DNA from: Clostridia bacterium | GTDB lineage: Bacteria; Bacillota; Clostridia; UMGS1840; HGM11507 | Length of the DNA: 64,000 nucleotides | NCBI GenBank assembly: GCA_017414505.1 | Contig: JAFQLQ010000022.1 | Span: 1 to 64,000, forward strand | Direction of reading: 5' to 3' | Shown here: in pieces, positions 34,814 to 45,183 of the stretch | How positions within the stretch are numbered: position 1 is the stretch's first letter | How the letters are laid out: each line of letters opens with the position of its first letter | Position numbers and translations under genes: made by a program | The notes under the pieces: generated by a model | Seen by the model: the letters and a program-made list of their open reading frames with translations, nothing else | Told to the model about the DNA's origin: nothing | Databases searched by the model: none

Positions 34814-36262
34814 ATGAAAACAAAAATAATAGCATTTTTATCAGCAGCTGCATTGATATTGTCGATGTGCCCCGTTTTTGCTGAAAGCACTGAAAGCAAT
34901 CTTACAACATCATTAAGATTAACCGAGCTTAATCTGCCGGTTATATATCACTCCTGTAATAATGATTTCAGACATACAAGTACGGGTGCACAATCTGTTG
35001 TATGGTATGGCGACGGAGGTTACTGGAGAACTACACTCACGCTTGATGATGGCTCTCCTTTTGACAAGGTATACAGATATGTATGTGAAGGCGGCGGAGG
35101 AACTCTGCAATATGCAAATAATAATCTTATTCAGCTTACTATTCCCACAACGGGGCTTTTAAAGGAAGGAGAAAAGCTGGAGGTTAACGACGGATTATAT
35201 CTTGCTTTGTATTACCGCTCGAAAAGTGAATTTACTTCGCCTATAAGCGGCGAAGTAAAGCAGGGAAATAACGTTAAGGTTCAGCCCTCCTTTGTTCATA
35301 ATTCCTACTGGAACAACAATGGAGCAAGGGTTTTCAATCTTACTTCGGGAGAAAACAGTCCCGAATTTATTGCAGACGGTAAGTGGCACAAGCTGGAAAT
35401 GGCAACCGATGTTATTTCTGATATGCTTGCGGACAACAGGGCAACTCCTGAATTTCCGAATTTAATTTTTCAGATATGCTTTGGTAATGTTAATTTACCC
35501 TCATATATTGAATTCGGTGCGGCTCAGGCAGGACTTTTAAAAACTGATAAATCCCTTTCTGACAACACATGGAACAGAATTTATACAGAAATGGGCTGGC
35601 AGCTTAAAAATACTGCTCCTATAGAAATAAAGGTAAACGATACTATTGTAAAGGTTGAAAACGGTGTATATGAGTATACTGCGGCGGCAGATTCCCTTGA
35701 AACTCCCGAAATAGAGGTTGTTTCTGATAACGGGCTTACCTACGAGGTGGAAAAGCTTTCAAACACTCAGTATAAGGTTGTAACCAAAGCTCCGGGGTAC
35801 GATATTTTAAAGGATGCCGATGGCGTAACAACCTACAAACAGCGTATTGATACCCAAACCGGAGAGTATAAGGCAAACGGAACCGTTCAGCTTTATGATG
35901 TTACCAACGCTGAAATGGTGCAGGAATATATAATTAATCTTGATGTTCCAACTGCCGAAGCAAATATACGCATAGGATATATGGAAACTGATGATTTAAC
36001 AGGCTGTGGCAGCGGCGACAGTGTTGAAATTGATGTTAAATATTCAAATATAGAAAACAGAGAATACAACTATTTAACAGTTCTTGTACTTCGTAACGGT
36101 GCGAAGGTTGTTCGTGTAGTGCCCTTCCATGTAACTGTTGCAGAGGATGAGGTTGCACAGGAGCTTACTCACAAATATACTCTGACGGATGATGATTATA
36201 CCGGAGTTAAAGCTCAGTGTTATGTAATTGATATGACATCAAAAAGCAATGTTCTTAAGTAG
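34814..36262 (+). CDS. Secreted protein with the shared N-terminal domain, unrecognised
   Basis: The protein has 482 residues from the ATG at 34814, after GGAGG. A signal peptide (1-22) precedes a domain (about 28-330) closely matching the start of the first PL8 lyase: LPVIYHSCNN, NDGLYLALYYRSKSEF, ADGKWHKLEMA and WNRIYTEMGWQLK. An Ig-like C-terminal domain follows (about 350-482) with GDSVEIDVKYSN and VKAQCYVIDM. There is no catalytic domain, so it looks like the lyase's accessory domain made as a free protein. Glycan binding is the best guess. Confidence 0.72.
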   Translation: MKTKIIAFLSAAALILSMCPVFAESTESNLTTSLRLTELNLPVIYHSCNNDFRHTSTGAQSVVWYGDGGYWRTTLTLDDGSPFDKVYRYVCEGGGGTLQYANNNLIQLTIPTTGLLKEGEKLEVNDGLYLALYYRSKSEFTSPISGEVKQGNNVKVQPSFVHNSYWNNNGARVFNLTSGENSPEFIADGKWHKLEMATDVISDMLADNRATPEFPNLIFQICFGNVNLPSYIEFGAAQAGLLKTDKSLSDNTWNRIYTEMGWQLKNTAPIEIKVNDTIVKVENGVYEYTAAADSLETPEIEVVSDNGLTYEVEKLSNTQYKVVTKAPGYDILKDADGVTTYKQRIDTQTGEYKANGTVQLYDVTNAEMVQEYIINLDVPTAEANIRIGYMETDDLTGCGSGDSVEIDVKYSNIENREYNYLTVLVLRNGAKVVRVVPFHVTVAEDEVAQELTHKYTLTDDDYTGVKAQCYVIDMTSKSNVLK

Positions 36263-36275
36263 ATGAGGTTGTTAT

Positions 36276-39200
36276 ATGATAAAAAGAAAAATTTCTGCAC
36301 TTCTTGCGGCAGTAATTGCAGTATCTTATGTATCAGGTGCTTTTGCGGCATACGATCCTGCAAAAAATCCTATGACAGTTATTCCCGAAAGTGACATTTT
36401 TAAGGGTGACGGTGATACCTTTACCCGGGAACAGTTTCAGGAATGGATGAATAAAGGTCTTAGCGAAAATGGCGTGTACAAAGTGCTTGACGGCAATTAT
36501 GCTTTTGTTATAAATCAGGATAACTGGTGGAATCTTAATCACAACGAAACTTTTAGCGGAAACACCGCAATTATGTCAAACGACGGCACATATTCCATTA
36601 ATTCTGCACTTGCACAGAAAATTTTTGGTGTTACCGCAAGCGGAGAATACATAACTATCAAAGATATAGTTTCAAAAACAAGCGGATGGGAAACCTTTGT
36701 TGATCCAAGAGGCTTTTGTCTTTTCAGTAAAAATATGGATAAGGCTATCAATAAAGAGCCTGTCAGCCTTGAAAAATACAACGGTCAGGATGCAAAGCAG
36801 TATTCAAGCTATTATGCAGTAGGTCAGGCGATAGGAGAAATCACCTGGGATAATCTTGATCTTACCGATGCAGATTTTGATGCTTATCTTTCAAACTGGA
36901 AGAAAACTCTTACACAGCTTGATGTAATTTCCGAATATGAAGATTACATAAAATGGGCGTTTGACCAGACCAAAGGCTTTATGGAAATGTTCGATGAAAC
37001 AAGCGTAAGCGGTTTCTCGGATAACAACATTTATCAGGGATTTTTACGATTAAGATATATGTCGGAGGCTTATGTAACGCTTGTTCATCTTAACAGAAAC
37101 GATATAGATGCGGTAGAATTAAAGCGTCAGATTCTTCATATAATGGAAACCCTTTATCAGAATCAGTTTTCCGTAAATGCTGCTATGCTTCAGACGGTTA
37201 CCGACTGGTTCAACACAAGAATAGTTTACCCCTATTATATGGCGGATGCCCTGCTTCTTATGTGGGACGATGTTCCTGAGGACAGACGTCTGAAGTATAT
37301 AAATGCAGGTCTTATTATAACTGTTGAAGGACAGATTTCAAGATTTGCAATTCCTCCCAAGGAAAGCGTAATAGACCAGACAATGCAGCATCTTATAAAT
37401 CCTTATAATAACTGGACAAATTTCCTCTGGTGTGTTCACGCATCCATAAGATGGGCAGCTCTTGCCCGTGATGAATACCGTATGAACAGATATTTCAAAT
37501 ATTTGTGTCAGGTATTTGAGGAGAGTACAGCGAGCGGTAATTTCCTTGATACCCCCTCAGTTCGTGACGGTATTTACGAGGACGGAACCTTTAAATTCCA
37601 CAACTGGTTCTTTTACGGACTTGGCTACGGTGCTTCTATGGCTATGGAAATTTCCGAAGTGCTTATGACAACTATCGGAACACGCTTTGACTTAAGAAAA
37701 CAGTATGGCTACGAAAGGGTTTACAACTGGATAGAAAAATCGTGGATTCCGCTTCTTTACAACGGAGAAATGGTTAAAATTGCAACGGGACGTGAATCGC
37801 AGGGATATCATAGTGCATTTGCCATAATTACTGCGATTATGACTATTGCCGAGCAGGCTCCTTCGGAAACAAGAGAAAAACTTTTAAAACAGCTAAAACC
37901 TGCAATCGGAGATAAAATGGAATATTATCGTGATATTCCCGGACGAATTCAAGGATATTATTCGTTTATATTCCCCACGGTTCAGGAAAATATCAACGAA
38001 GCAGTTAAATATGTGGATTCAATTGAGGTTGAAAATCCTGTATATACAAAGGTGTACTACAATGGCGATAAAGTTGTTCAGAAAAATGAGGATTACACCT
38101 TTATGCTTTCTATGTCCTCGGAGAGAATAGGTCGCTATGAAGCTATCAATAATCAGAGCTACGGCGACTGGAATATAGGAAGCGGAATGACTTATATTAT
38201 AAAGGATGCGGTGCAGTTTTCACCGAGCTGGTGGTCGGCTGTGGATAAATATAAAATTCCCGGAACCACCGTAGACGGAATGATTCACAGAATCAATTCT
38301 GAATACGGTCTTGGTCAGCCTGAAAATTCATGGGCAGGCTCGGTTACAAACGGAACATATACAGCATCTTCCATGCAGCTTCCCGGTAACTGGCGCTGGG
38401 CAGAAACCAAATTTACGGGAAATAAATCCTATTTTATTCTTCCTGATAAGGTTATCTGCTTAGGTTCAGATTTTACGGGAGGTCAGGGAGACATTACAAC
38501 TGTTATTAACAATGTAATGCTTAATAAAACAAGAGAAACTCCCGAAGAATGTTATATAGGTGAAAAAACGGTTACAAAAGAATTTGATAAAAAAGAAATT
38601 TTTGAGGACACACGCTACATCTGGGAAGGTAACCGCGGTTATGTGTTCCCCGAGGGTGCAACAGTAAGTGCGGAGCGTGTAAAAGATAACAAAAAATTCG
38701 TAGGCTGGGGAGTTACACATTCTCCCACCGACGATCCCTTTATGACACTTCTTATTGAGCATGGCTCAAGCGAAAAGGTGGCTGAATATTCATATGTAAT
38801 TATTCCCGAAATAAGCCTGGAGGAAACAAAGGCTTATAATCCTTCGGAAGAATTTGAAATTTTAAGAAAAGATTCTGTTATGCACGCTGTAAAGCTTAAG
38901 GAAAACGGTGTTGTAATGGCAAACATCTTTAAACCTGCCAAGCTTATGGGCTTTATGTTCAATACTCCCTGCTCTGTGATTTTAGAGCCGGTAAATAGCG
39001 GATATAAGGTGTATATTGCCGAGCCTACGCAAAAAGCTTCGTATGTAAAGCTTGAGCTTCCCGAAGATAAAGCGGTTTCCAACAGCACAAGCGAGATTAT
39101 AAAGGATAAAAAAACCGTAAGTATCAAGGTTGATGATAACTATGGCAAAACCTATTCCTTTGACTACAATCTTGACGGAAGCAGTGAACTTAAAAAGAAC

Positions 39201-39458
39201 GAAAATATTGTTGTAAGAGATATGAAAATTAAAGTGGGCAGTAAAAAAATTCTTACAACTCTTTACGGCGAGGCTAAAAACGGAGCTTCACTTAAATTTT
39301 CAATAAGCAAGCTTCCAGAAAACGGTTCTGCAAGAATTATTTCAAACAGACTTGAATATATTCCGGGAAAATCGGTTTCTTATAGCGATGAAATCGTTAT
39401 TGCGGCAAAAACCGACGATAACTGTATTTCTGAGTACAGAATTATGATTGAAAAGTAA
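36276..39458 (+). CDS. Secreted PL8-family polysaccharide lyase
   Basis: The 1060-residue protein has a signal peptide (about 1-24). The PL8 alpha domain holds NNWTNFLWCVHASIR and the catalytic pair His442 and Tyr451 in KFHNWFFYGLGYGASM. The beta domains include YNGDKVVQKNEDYTFMLSMS, GDWNIGSGMTYI and DKYKIPGTTVDG. A C-terminal Ig- or cadherin-like domain (about 970-1060) may bind polysaccharide. It is collinear with the catalytic part of the lyase at 27965-32098, including the DPRGFCLFSKNMDKAI block, so the two are paralogues. Substrate preference (hyaluronan, chondroitin, xanthan or other) is not readable. It starts 13 bp after the previous stop. Confidence 0.88.
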   Translation: MIKRKISALLAAVIAVSYVSGAFAAYDPAKNPMTVIPESDIFKGDGDTFTREQFQEWMNKGLSENGVYKVLDGNYAFVINQDNWWNLNHNETFSGNTAIMSNDGTYSINSALAQKIFGVTASGEYITIKDIVSKTSGWETFVDPRGFCLFSKNMDKAINKEPVSLEKYNGQDAKQYSSYYAVGQAIGEITWDNLDLTDADFDAYLSNWKKTLTQLDVISEYEDYIKWAFDQTKGFMEMFDETSVSGFSDNNIYQGFLRLRYMSEAYVTLVHLNRNDIDAVELKRQILHIMETLYQNQFSVNAAMLQTVTDWFNTRIVYPYYMADALLLMWDDVPEDRRLKYINAGLIITVEGQISRFAIPPKESVIDQTMQHLINPYNNWTNFLWCVHASIRWAALARDEYRMNRYFKYLCQVFEESTASGNFLDTPSVRDGIYEDGTFKFHNWFFYGLGYGASMAMEISEVLMTTIGTRFDLRKQYGYERVYNWIEKSWIPLLYNGEMVKIATGRESQGYHSAFAIITAIMTIAEQAPSETREKLLKQLKPAIGDKMEYYRDIPGRIQGYYSFIFPTVQENINEAVKYVDSIEVENPVYTKVYYNGDKVVQKNEDYTFMLSMSSERIGRYEAINNQSYGDWNIGSGMTYIIKDAVQFSPSWWSAVDKYKIPGTTVDGMIHRINSEYGLGQPENSWAGSVTNGTYTASSMQLPGNWRWAETKFTGNKSYFILPDKVICLGSDFTGGQGDITTVINNVMLNKTRETPEECYIGEKTVTKEFDKKEIFEDTRYIWEGNRGYVFPEGATVSAERVKDNKKFVGWGVTHSPTDDPFMTLLIEHGSSEKVAEYSYVIIPEISLEETKAYNPSEEFEILRKDSVMHAVKLKENGVVMANIFKPAKLMGFMFNTPCSVILEPVNSGYKVYIAEPTQKASYVKLELPEDKAVSNSTSEIIKDKKTVSIKVDDNYGKTYSFDYNLDGSSELKKNENIVVRDMKIKVGSKKILTTLYGEAKNGASLKFSISKLPENGSARIISNRLEYIPGKSVSYSDEIVIAAKTDDNCISEYRIMIEK

Positions 39459-39473
39459 ACGAGGAGAAACAAT

Positions 39474-41108
39474 ATGAAAAAGAAACTACTGATAACAGCA
39501 CTGATGATGTTTTCTCTTTCTTTGTCGTCACACGCACAAATCAGCGATACAGAGCTTTCCTACAAAGCTGATAACCGCAACATTGCAGTTATCAGCGGAA
39601 AAACAAGCTTTGGAGAAAATACAAAAATTACTGCGGCAATATTTGCCGACGGTAAATATTACACCGATATAACGGCGGAAAAGGATGCCCTTGATGTAAG
39701 CTCCATACTGGCGGATGTACATACTGTATTTGCTGATGAAAACGGTAAATGGAGCTTTGAATGGGAAAATCTCACTTCAGGCGATTACGATTTATATATA
39801 ACCGAAAATAAAGTTGAAAATCCGAAAATTGATTTATTTGTTGCCGCAGGAATGCGCGAAAAATATGCCGGCCTGGTTACGGCTTCAGAACAGGAGCTGG
39901 GCACTCTTTTCGGTGACGAAATAACATTTAAGTCGTTTTATACCGAGGATGATGAAAGAAATCTTGTGACCGATACATCAAAGGTCGGAGCAGCTCTTTA
40001 CAGCATCCGTAGCGGACTTATCAGCGCAGGAGACATTGAAGGTTATCTTGATACTGCACTTCTTATGGCGTCACTTAACGAAAAGGGTACTAAAGATTCG
40101 CTTGATTCGGTTTTAAATAATCTTAGTGAAAAACAACTTTCAGAGGACTGGTATTCGGTTTATAACAAATCTTCTGATAATATAAAGAGTAAAATCGCCG
40201 CAGATATTGCATCGGTATCAACAGGTAAAACTATTAAAGAATTTAACGATTTGTTAAAGGAAAAGCTTATTTTAAAAGGCGTTTTGTATTCTGCCAACTG
40301 GACTGACGCGCAAATGTATCTTGAACTGCTTTCAAATCCCCATTATGAGATGTATAAGCAGGATGCGGCAATAGCGGTAGTTGGTAATGAATATAATGAT
40401 ATTACGGCTTTAAATAATGCATTATTGCAGGTGGCTATAAACAGACCTGTTATAATTTCTCCGTCAGGCGGCGGTGGCGGTGGTGGTTCATCGGGCAGAG
40501 GTTCATCCGCAGTTGCGGTAATAGAGCCCGTTGAAACAAAAAAAGAAGAAACTGAGGTTGTTGAAAATATTATTTTCAACGACGTTCCGTCTTCCCACTG
40601 GGCTTATGACTGCATAAATTATTTAAGATGGAATGATATTGTTGACGGTGACGACAATGGAGATTTCAGACCGGAGGATAATATCACAAGAGCAGAATTT
40701 GTAAAAATTCTTTGCGGAGCTTTAAAGCTTACATCAGTATCATCGGTAAGCTTCAACGATGTTAAGCCTGATTCCTGGTATAATATGTATGTTCAGAATG
40801 CGGCAGGCAACGGAATTGTAATGGGGGATAACGAAGGTAACTTCAATCCCGATGCTCTTATTACAAGGCAGGATTTAGCGGTTATGATTCACAGAGCGGC
40901 TGTTAACCTGGGCGCAGAGCTTATAAACGAAAAGAGTTTTAACGATAGCTTAACTGTTGATGATTACGCTCAGAATGCGGTTTCCCATCTTGCCGGAGCC
41001 GGAATTATAAGCGGCGACGGAGTTAATTTTAATCCCCATAATCAGGCAACAAGAGCTGAAGCGTCAGCTATTATTTACAGAGTGATGAAGCTTGCGGGAA
41101 AACTGTAA
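39474..41108 (+). CDS. SLH-domain surface protein
   Basis: The 544-residue protein has a signal peptide (1-21). An Ig-like domain follows, with the pattern AVISGKTSFGENTKITAAIF and WSFEWENLTSGDYDLYI, then an alpha-helical middle and a glycine/serine linker (about 330-345). Three SLH repeats end the protein (about 364-540): FNDVPSSHWAYDCINYL, FNDVKPDSWYNMYVQNA and YAQNAVSHLAGAGIISG. SLH repeats bind pyruvylated cell-wall polymer, so this protein sits on the cell wall. No enzymatic motif is present. It may anchor or organise the degradation apparatus. Confidence 0.9.
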   Translation: MKKKLLITALMMFSLSLSSHAQISDTELSYKADNRNIAVISGKTSFGENTKITAAIFADGKYYTDITAEKDALDVSSILADVHTVFADENGKWSFEWENLTSGDYDLYITENKVENPKIDLFVAAGMREKYAGLVTASEQELGTLFGDEITFKSFYTEDDERNLVTDTSKVGAALYSIRSGLISAGDIEGYLDTALLMASLNEKGTKDSLDSVLNNLSEKQLSEDWYSVYNKSSDNIKSKIAADIASVSTGKTIKEFNDLLKEKLILKGVLYSANWTDAQMYLELLSNPHYEMYKQDAAIAVVGNEYNDITALNNALLQVAINRPVIISPSGGGGGGGSSGRGSSAVAVIEPVETKKEETEVVENIIFNDVPSSHWAYDCINYLRWNDIVDGDDNGDFRPEDNITRAEFVKILCGALKLTSVSSVSFNDVKPDSWYNMYVQNAAGNGIVMGDNEGNFNPDALITRQDLAVMIHRAAVNLGAELINEKSFNDSLTVDDYAQNAVSHLAGAGIISGDGVNFNPHNQATRAEASAIIYRVMKLAGKL

Positions 41109-41130
41109 AAAAGGAGGTTGTACAGCTATA

Positions 41131-43776
41131 ATGAAAAAAATTGCAAAAATATTTTTTATAATATTATCTGTAATATTTTGTCTTGTGTATTCGGTAAACG
41201 CTGAGGAAGCATCAAAATCAAAAGAGTTGATACTTCTCGAATATATGGGAATTGCAGAAGAAGGAACAACCTCAAGCGATACCCTGGTTACCCGTGCAGA
41301 ATATCTTGAAAGTGTCTTTAAAGCTCTGAAGCTTCCTGTTATGGATATGGATTCGGAACCTCTTTTTACAGATATGACAAAAGCCCATAAATATTACAAT
41401 ACGGTTGTAAATGCACATTCACTGGGTATTATCAAGGGATATTCGGGAATGTTCAGACCGGATGATTATGTAACGACAAAAGAAGCAATAATTATGACAG
41501 TTAATGCACTTGCCCATAAATCCCTTTCCGAGGATATGATAATGTTTGTGGCAGATAAGCTGAAATTATACGATGGTGTTACCGAAATAGGAGCAGTAAG
41601 CTACCGCAATATGAGCAGAATTCTGTTTAATGTGCTTAACAGTTACTGTATAAGCTACGAAATTGCAGACGGTCAGCTTCAGATAGCCTTTGACAGTAAT
41701 GAAACATATTTTGAAAATCTGTGGGATATTTACCGCTTTGAAGGGATGGTAACGGCGGCAGACGGAATAGCACTTTACGGCGAGCCGCAAAGCATAGATA
41801 AGGCGGTTGTAGGAAGCAGAATTTTCTCAACCGGCTTGTTTGGTGTTGGCGATTTGCTTGGAATGAACGTAAAAGTTTTCTATGAAAGCAACGATGTGGA
41901 AAATACTGTCGTTTATGCCTATGCAAATAATAGCAATAAGGCTGTTGAACATACATATCATCAGTTTGAAAGCTTTGACGGAACACAAATAAAATTTGCT
42001 GAAGATTTCAGAGAAATAAATTACAGAGTAAACTCAAAAACCACATTTCTTTTAAATGGAAAAATACTTCGGGGCAATGAAATTTCAAATGCAATGTCCA
42101 CGTATCAGAGAACCTATAAGCTTATTGATAACGGTGGAGACAACACATATGATTTTGTTATTATGAATACTCCGAAGGTGTATGTTCCCGAAACAGTTGA
42201 TAAAGAACGAAAAAATCTTGTAGACGATGTTTACGGTGTTCTTGAGCTTAATAAATATGCATCATATGTTATTACAGATGTTCGGGGAAAGGTTGTTTCC
42301 TTCGATGATATTCAGCTTGGAAGAAGAGTTTTAGTATATAGCTCGGGAGATACAAACTGTAATGTAAAATTAGTTGTTCTTGAAGAAGAACAGGATATTA
42401 CCTTTACAGGAAAAAATCCCATGAACGGCTACAACCGTATAACTTCTGACACCGGTATAGAATATGTATTTTCTGCATTTTCAAAGGTTAATTATAACGA
42501 TGTGGAGCTTTTAACCAAATATACAGTTTATTTTGACGACAGCGGAGAAATTATAGATGTTGATATAGTAAACAGAAACGGCATTGAGGCTCTGTATCTT
42601 ACCTATGTTGCATATGATGAAATGCCGGATACGGTGCGTATTAAAGCAATGAAGGTTGACGGAAGCTTTGAAGAACTGCATTTTAATCATAAGGTTTCGG
42701 TAAGAAAGGCAGACGGTACAACGGTCAATATAGTAAACGGTAAAGAATTTTACACTTTTTTAACAGAAAACGATAAGGTTCAGCGACAGCTTGTGTTTGT
42801 AAAATTCAATTCGGAAAGAAAAATTACCGAACTGTATCAGATAACCGATATAGAATCGGAGCCGTATCATCTGCAGCCCTACGAACAGTATGCAGACAGT
42901 AACGGAACTAAAGTCCTTCAGACATCCCGAAGATGGATGGCGCAGACAACAAGCTTTTCAAATCAGATTCAGTTAAAAGCGTCAACAAAGGTTTTTGTTG
43001 TGCCGTATACAACGGTTGAATCGGTTGATGAAACTCTGATGAATGTTACATCGGTTACCAGTTTTTCAAACGATACCGGATATGATATGTATAACCCTGC
43101 AAAAAATACAGGATACAAATTAACACCCATTGTTACTCATGCCAATGAGCTTGCGGCGGATTATCTGGTTATTGAATGTCCTGAGGGCAAAACCTTCGGT
43201 AAAACAAATCACATTCAGGGCACAGTTGTAAGCCTTATAAATGTGTTTGATGAGAAAACTGAGGAAGTTCTTATTGAATTATCCCTTATGACATCTGACG
43301 GAAGTATTTCCAGATTTAATTGCGAAACTAAGATTGCGGACAGAATCAGCACAGGAGATATAATCGAAATTAAATATCTTTCGGGAAATGTAAGAGACAG
43401 AGATATTCTTCTTTATTATGATGCAGATGAAGGGCCGGACGGTAAAATATATATCACCACAAGCTTCGATAATAAGGATGCCGACGGAAAACCCATTGAC
43501 GGCGATAATCTTATTGGCTGGAGATATTATGCCAATATGAGAATAACAAAAGGTACTGTAGAAAAGATTGATGGAAATTATGCAATGTTAAATACTATGC
43601 AGAACAAAATAAATCTTACTGAATTTGTTGATATTTCCACAGCTAAAATAATAAAATTCGATTTAAAAACGGGAAAATACAAGCAGTACGACAAGGGTTA
43701 TTTAACCCCCGGTGACGAGTTTATCGGTGTTATGAAGCTTGGCAAAATGATGTTGTTTGTTTTTTATGAAAGATAA
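41131..43776 (+). CDS. Secreted protein with N-terminal SLH repeats
   Basis: The protein has 881 residues from the ATG at 41131; an earlier in-frame ATG overlaps the previous gene. AAGGAGG lies 13 bases upstream, slightly far. A signal peptide (about 1-24) precedes SLH-like repeats, of which the clearest reads FTDMTKAHKYYNTVVNAHSL, then GIIKGYSGMFRPDDYVTTKEA. The remaining 700 residues are beta-rich and unrecognised. It is co-transcribed with the SLH gene before it and is probably wall-attached through its N-terminus. No catalytic motif was seen. Confidence 0.78.
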   Translation: MKKIAKIFFIILSVIFCLVYSVNAEEASKSKELILLEYMGIAEEGTTSSDTLVTRAEYLESVFKALKLPVMDMDSEPLFTDMTKAHKYYNTVVNAHSLGIIKGYSGMFRPDDYVTTKEAIIMTVNALAHKSLSEDMIMFVADKLKLYDGVTEIGAVSYRNMSRILFNVLNSYCISYEIADGQLQIAFDSNETYFENLWDIYRFEGMVTAADGIALYGEPQSIDKAVVGSRIFSTGLFGVGDLLGMNVKVFYESNDVENTVVYAYANNSNKAVEHTYHQFESFDGTQIKFAEDFREINYRVNSKTTFLLNGKILRGNEISNAMSTYQRTYKLIDNGGDNTYDFVIMNTPKVYVPETVDKERKNLVDDVYGVLELNKYASYVITDVRGKVVSFDDIQLGRRVLVYSSGDTNCNVKLVVLEEEQDITFTGKNPMNGYNRITSDTGIEYVFSAFSKVNYNDVELLTKYTVYFDDSGEIIDVDIVNRNGIEALYLTYVAYDEMPDTVRIKAMKVDGSFEELHFNHKVSVRKADGTTVNIVNGKEFYTFLTENDKVQRQLVFVKFNSERKITELYQITDIESEPYHLQPYEQYADSNGTKVLQTSRRWMAQTTSFSNQIQLKASTKVFVVPYTTVESVDETLMNVTSVTSFSNDTGYDMYNPAKNTGYKLTPIVTHANELAADYLVIECPEGKTFGKTNHIQGTVVSLINVFDEKTEEVLIELSLMTSDGSISRFNCETKIADRISTGDIIEIKYLSGNVRDRDILLYYDADEGPDGKIYITTSFDNKDADGKPIDGDNLIGWRYYANMRITKGTVEKIDGNYAMLNTMQNKINLTEFVDISTAKIIKFDLKTGKYKQYDKGYLTPGDEFIGVMKLGKMMLFVFYER

Positions 43777-43803
43777 AATATAAAAATAAAGGAGCGGTAA
43801 ATT

Positions 43804-45174
43804 ATGAAAAAACTATTGAAACTGACAAGTGCGGTATTATGTGCAGTAATGCTTACAGGAACACTTTCGGGATGCGGAGGAATAGGCCCCGGCTCATCGG
43901 ATAATACGGTTACAATCTGGTCGGGCGGAACCGGAAGCAAATCTGAATTTGATAAAGTGGTTCGGGAATTTAACGACACTATAGGTAAAGAAAAGAACAT
44001 AAAAATTATCCACGAAGCAAAAGAAAATATGAATCAGGCAATGAGCGTTGCTCTGCAGTCCGGTCAGGCACCTGATTTATTCCAGCAGGGCAGTGTTGCC
44101 GAATATGCGGAAAAAGGCTGGATTTCAGCTCTTGATGACCTTCCGGGCGGCCCTGAACTGATAGAAAAATATAAAGATTTACTTGTTGATTTCAAACAGG
44201 TTTATCAGGGAAAAACATATTCTCTTCCAAGTGCGAAAACAACCTACGGTCTTGTATATAACAAGGAGCTTTTCAAGGAGGCAGGAATTGTTGACGAAAA
44301 CGGCGAAGCAAAGCCTCCCAAAACTCTTGATGAGGTTCGTGAATATGCAAAAATTCTTACAGATGATTCCAAAAAACAGTATGGTATAGTTTTACCCCTT
44401 AAATGGTCAGGATGGTTTTCAACAGAAGTTAAAAATGTTGTAAGAGCCTGTGCAGGCTACACCGGATATGATCCTACAACCGGTGTATACGATTTCAGCT
44501 GTTACAAGCCGGTGCTTGAAATGCTTATGGGAATTAAAGCGGATAACAGTTATATGCCCGGCGCGGAAGGTCTTGATAACGATCCGGCTCGTGCAAGATT
44601 TGCAAACGGTAACATTGGTATGAAATTTGCCGCAAACTGGGATGTTGGCGTGTTTAACGATCAGTTCCCCGCAGAATTCGACTGGGGTGTAGCTCCTATG
44701 CCTACAATCAGCGAAGATGAAAGATATCTTCAGGATGTTGTTTACAACACAGGATATAAAATTTCAAAGGCAAGCGTTGATAAAGGAAATGGCGAAAATA
44801 TTATGTTTGTTTACAACTGGCTGCTTACCAACGAAGCACAGAGAGAGCTTTACAAAATATGCTATGCTGATCCTATTCATCACGATATAGTTGCCGATAT
44901 TGATCCATCCACTCTTAAAAAAGGTTATAAGGAATTTTCCGAGCTTGGCGACATCAGCGTACTTGCTCCGCTTGAACCGCAGGTTGATATTTCGGGCGAA
45001 GTTACTTTAGAGAGAAACTTTATTGATAATGTATGGGCGGGAACAATGTCCATCGACGAAGCAATTGAGCATCACAACAAAGTTATGAATGACGGTGTTA
45101 AGAAATACAAGGAATTAAATCCTGATTACGATCTGGAACAGTTTATTATTCCGGACTGGGATACCCGGCGATAG
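43804..45174 (+). CDS. Sugar ABC importer solute-binding lipoprotein (family 1)
   Basis: The 456-residue lipoprotein has lipobox LSGC with Cys24. The start of the mature domain, VTIWSGGTGSKSEFDKVVRE, is the usual first strand of family 1 sugar-binding proteins. Other family features are APDLFQQGSVAEYAEKGWI and GNIGMKFAANWDVGVF. It binds an oligosaccharide outside the membrane and delivers it to the permeases encoded directly downstream. No ATPase gene is present in the cluster. Confidence 0.92.
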   Translation: MKKLLKLTSAVLCAVMLTGTLSGCGGIGPGSSDNTVTIWSGGTGSKSEFDKVVREFNDTIGKEKNIKIIHEAKENMNQAMSVALQSGQAPDLFQQGSVAEYAEKGWISALDDLPGGPELIEKYKDLLVDFKQVYQGKTYSLPSAKTTYGLVYNKELFKEAGIVDENGEAKPPKTLDEVREYAKILTDDSKKQYGIVLPLKWSGWFSTEVKNVVRACAGYTGYDPTTGVYDFSCYKPVLEMLMGIKADNSYMPGAEGLDNDPARARFANGNIGMKFAANWDVGVFNDQFPAEFDWGVAPMPTISEDERYLQDVVYNTGYKISKASVDKGNGENIMFVYNWLLTNEAQRELYKICYADPIHHDIVADIDPSTLKKGYKEFSELGDISVLAPLEPQVDISGEVTLERNFIDNVWAGTMSIDEAIEHHNKVMNDGVKKYKELNPDYDLEQFIIPDWDTRR

Positions 45175-45183
45175 GAGTTTTTA

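Noticed and set aside
43764-44000. 78-residue minus-strand frame over the binding-protein start
   Set aside because: It is the shadow of a clear lipoprotein signal sequence and lacks a ribosome site.
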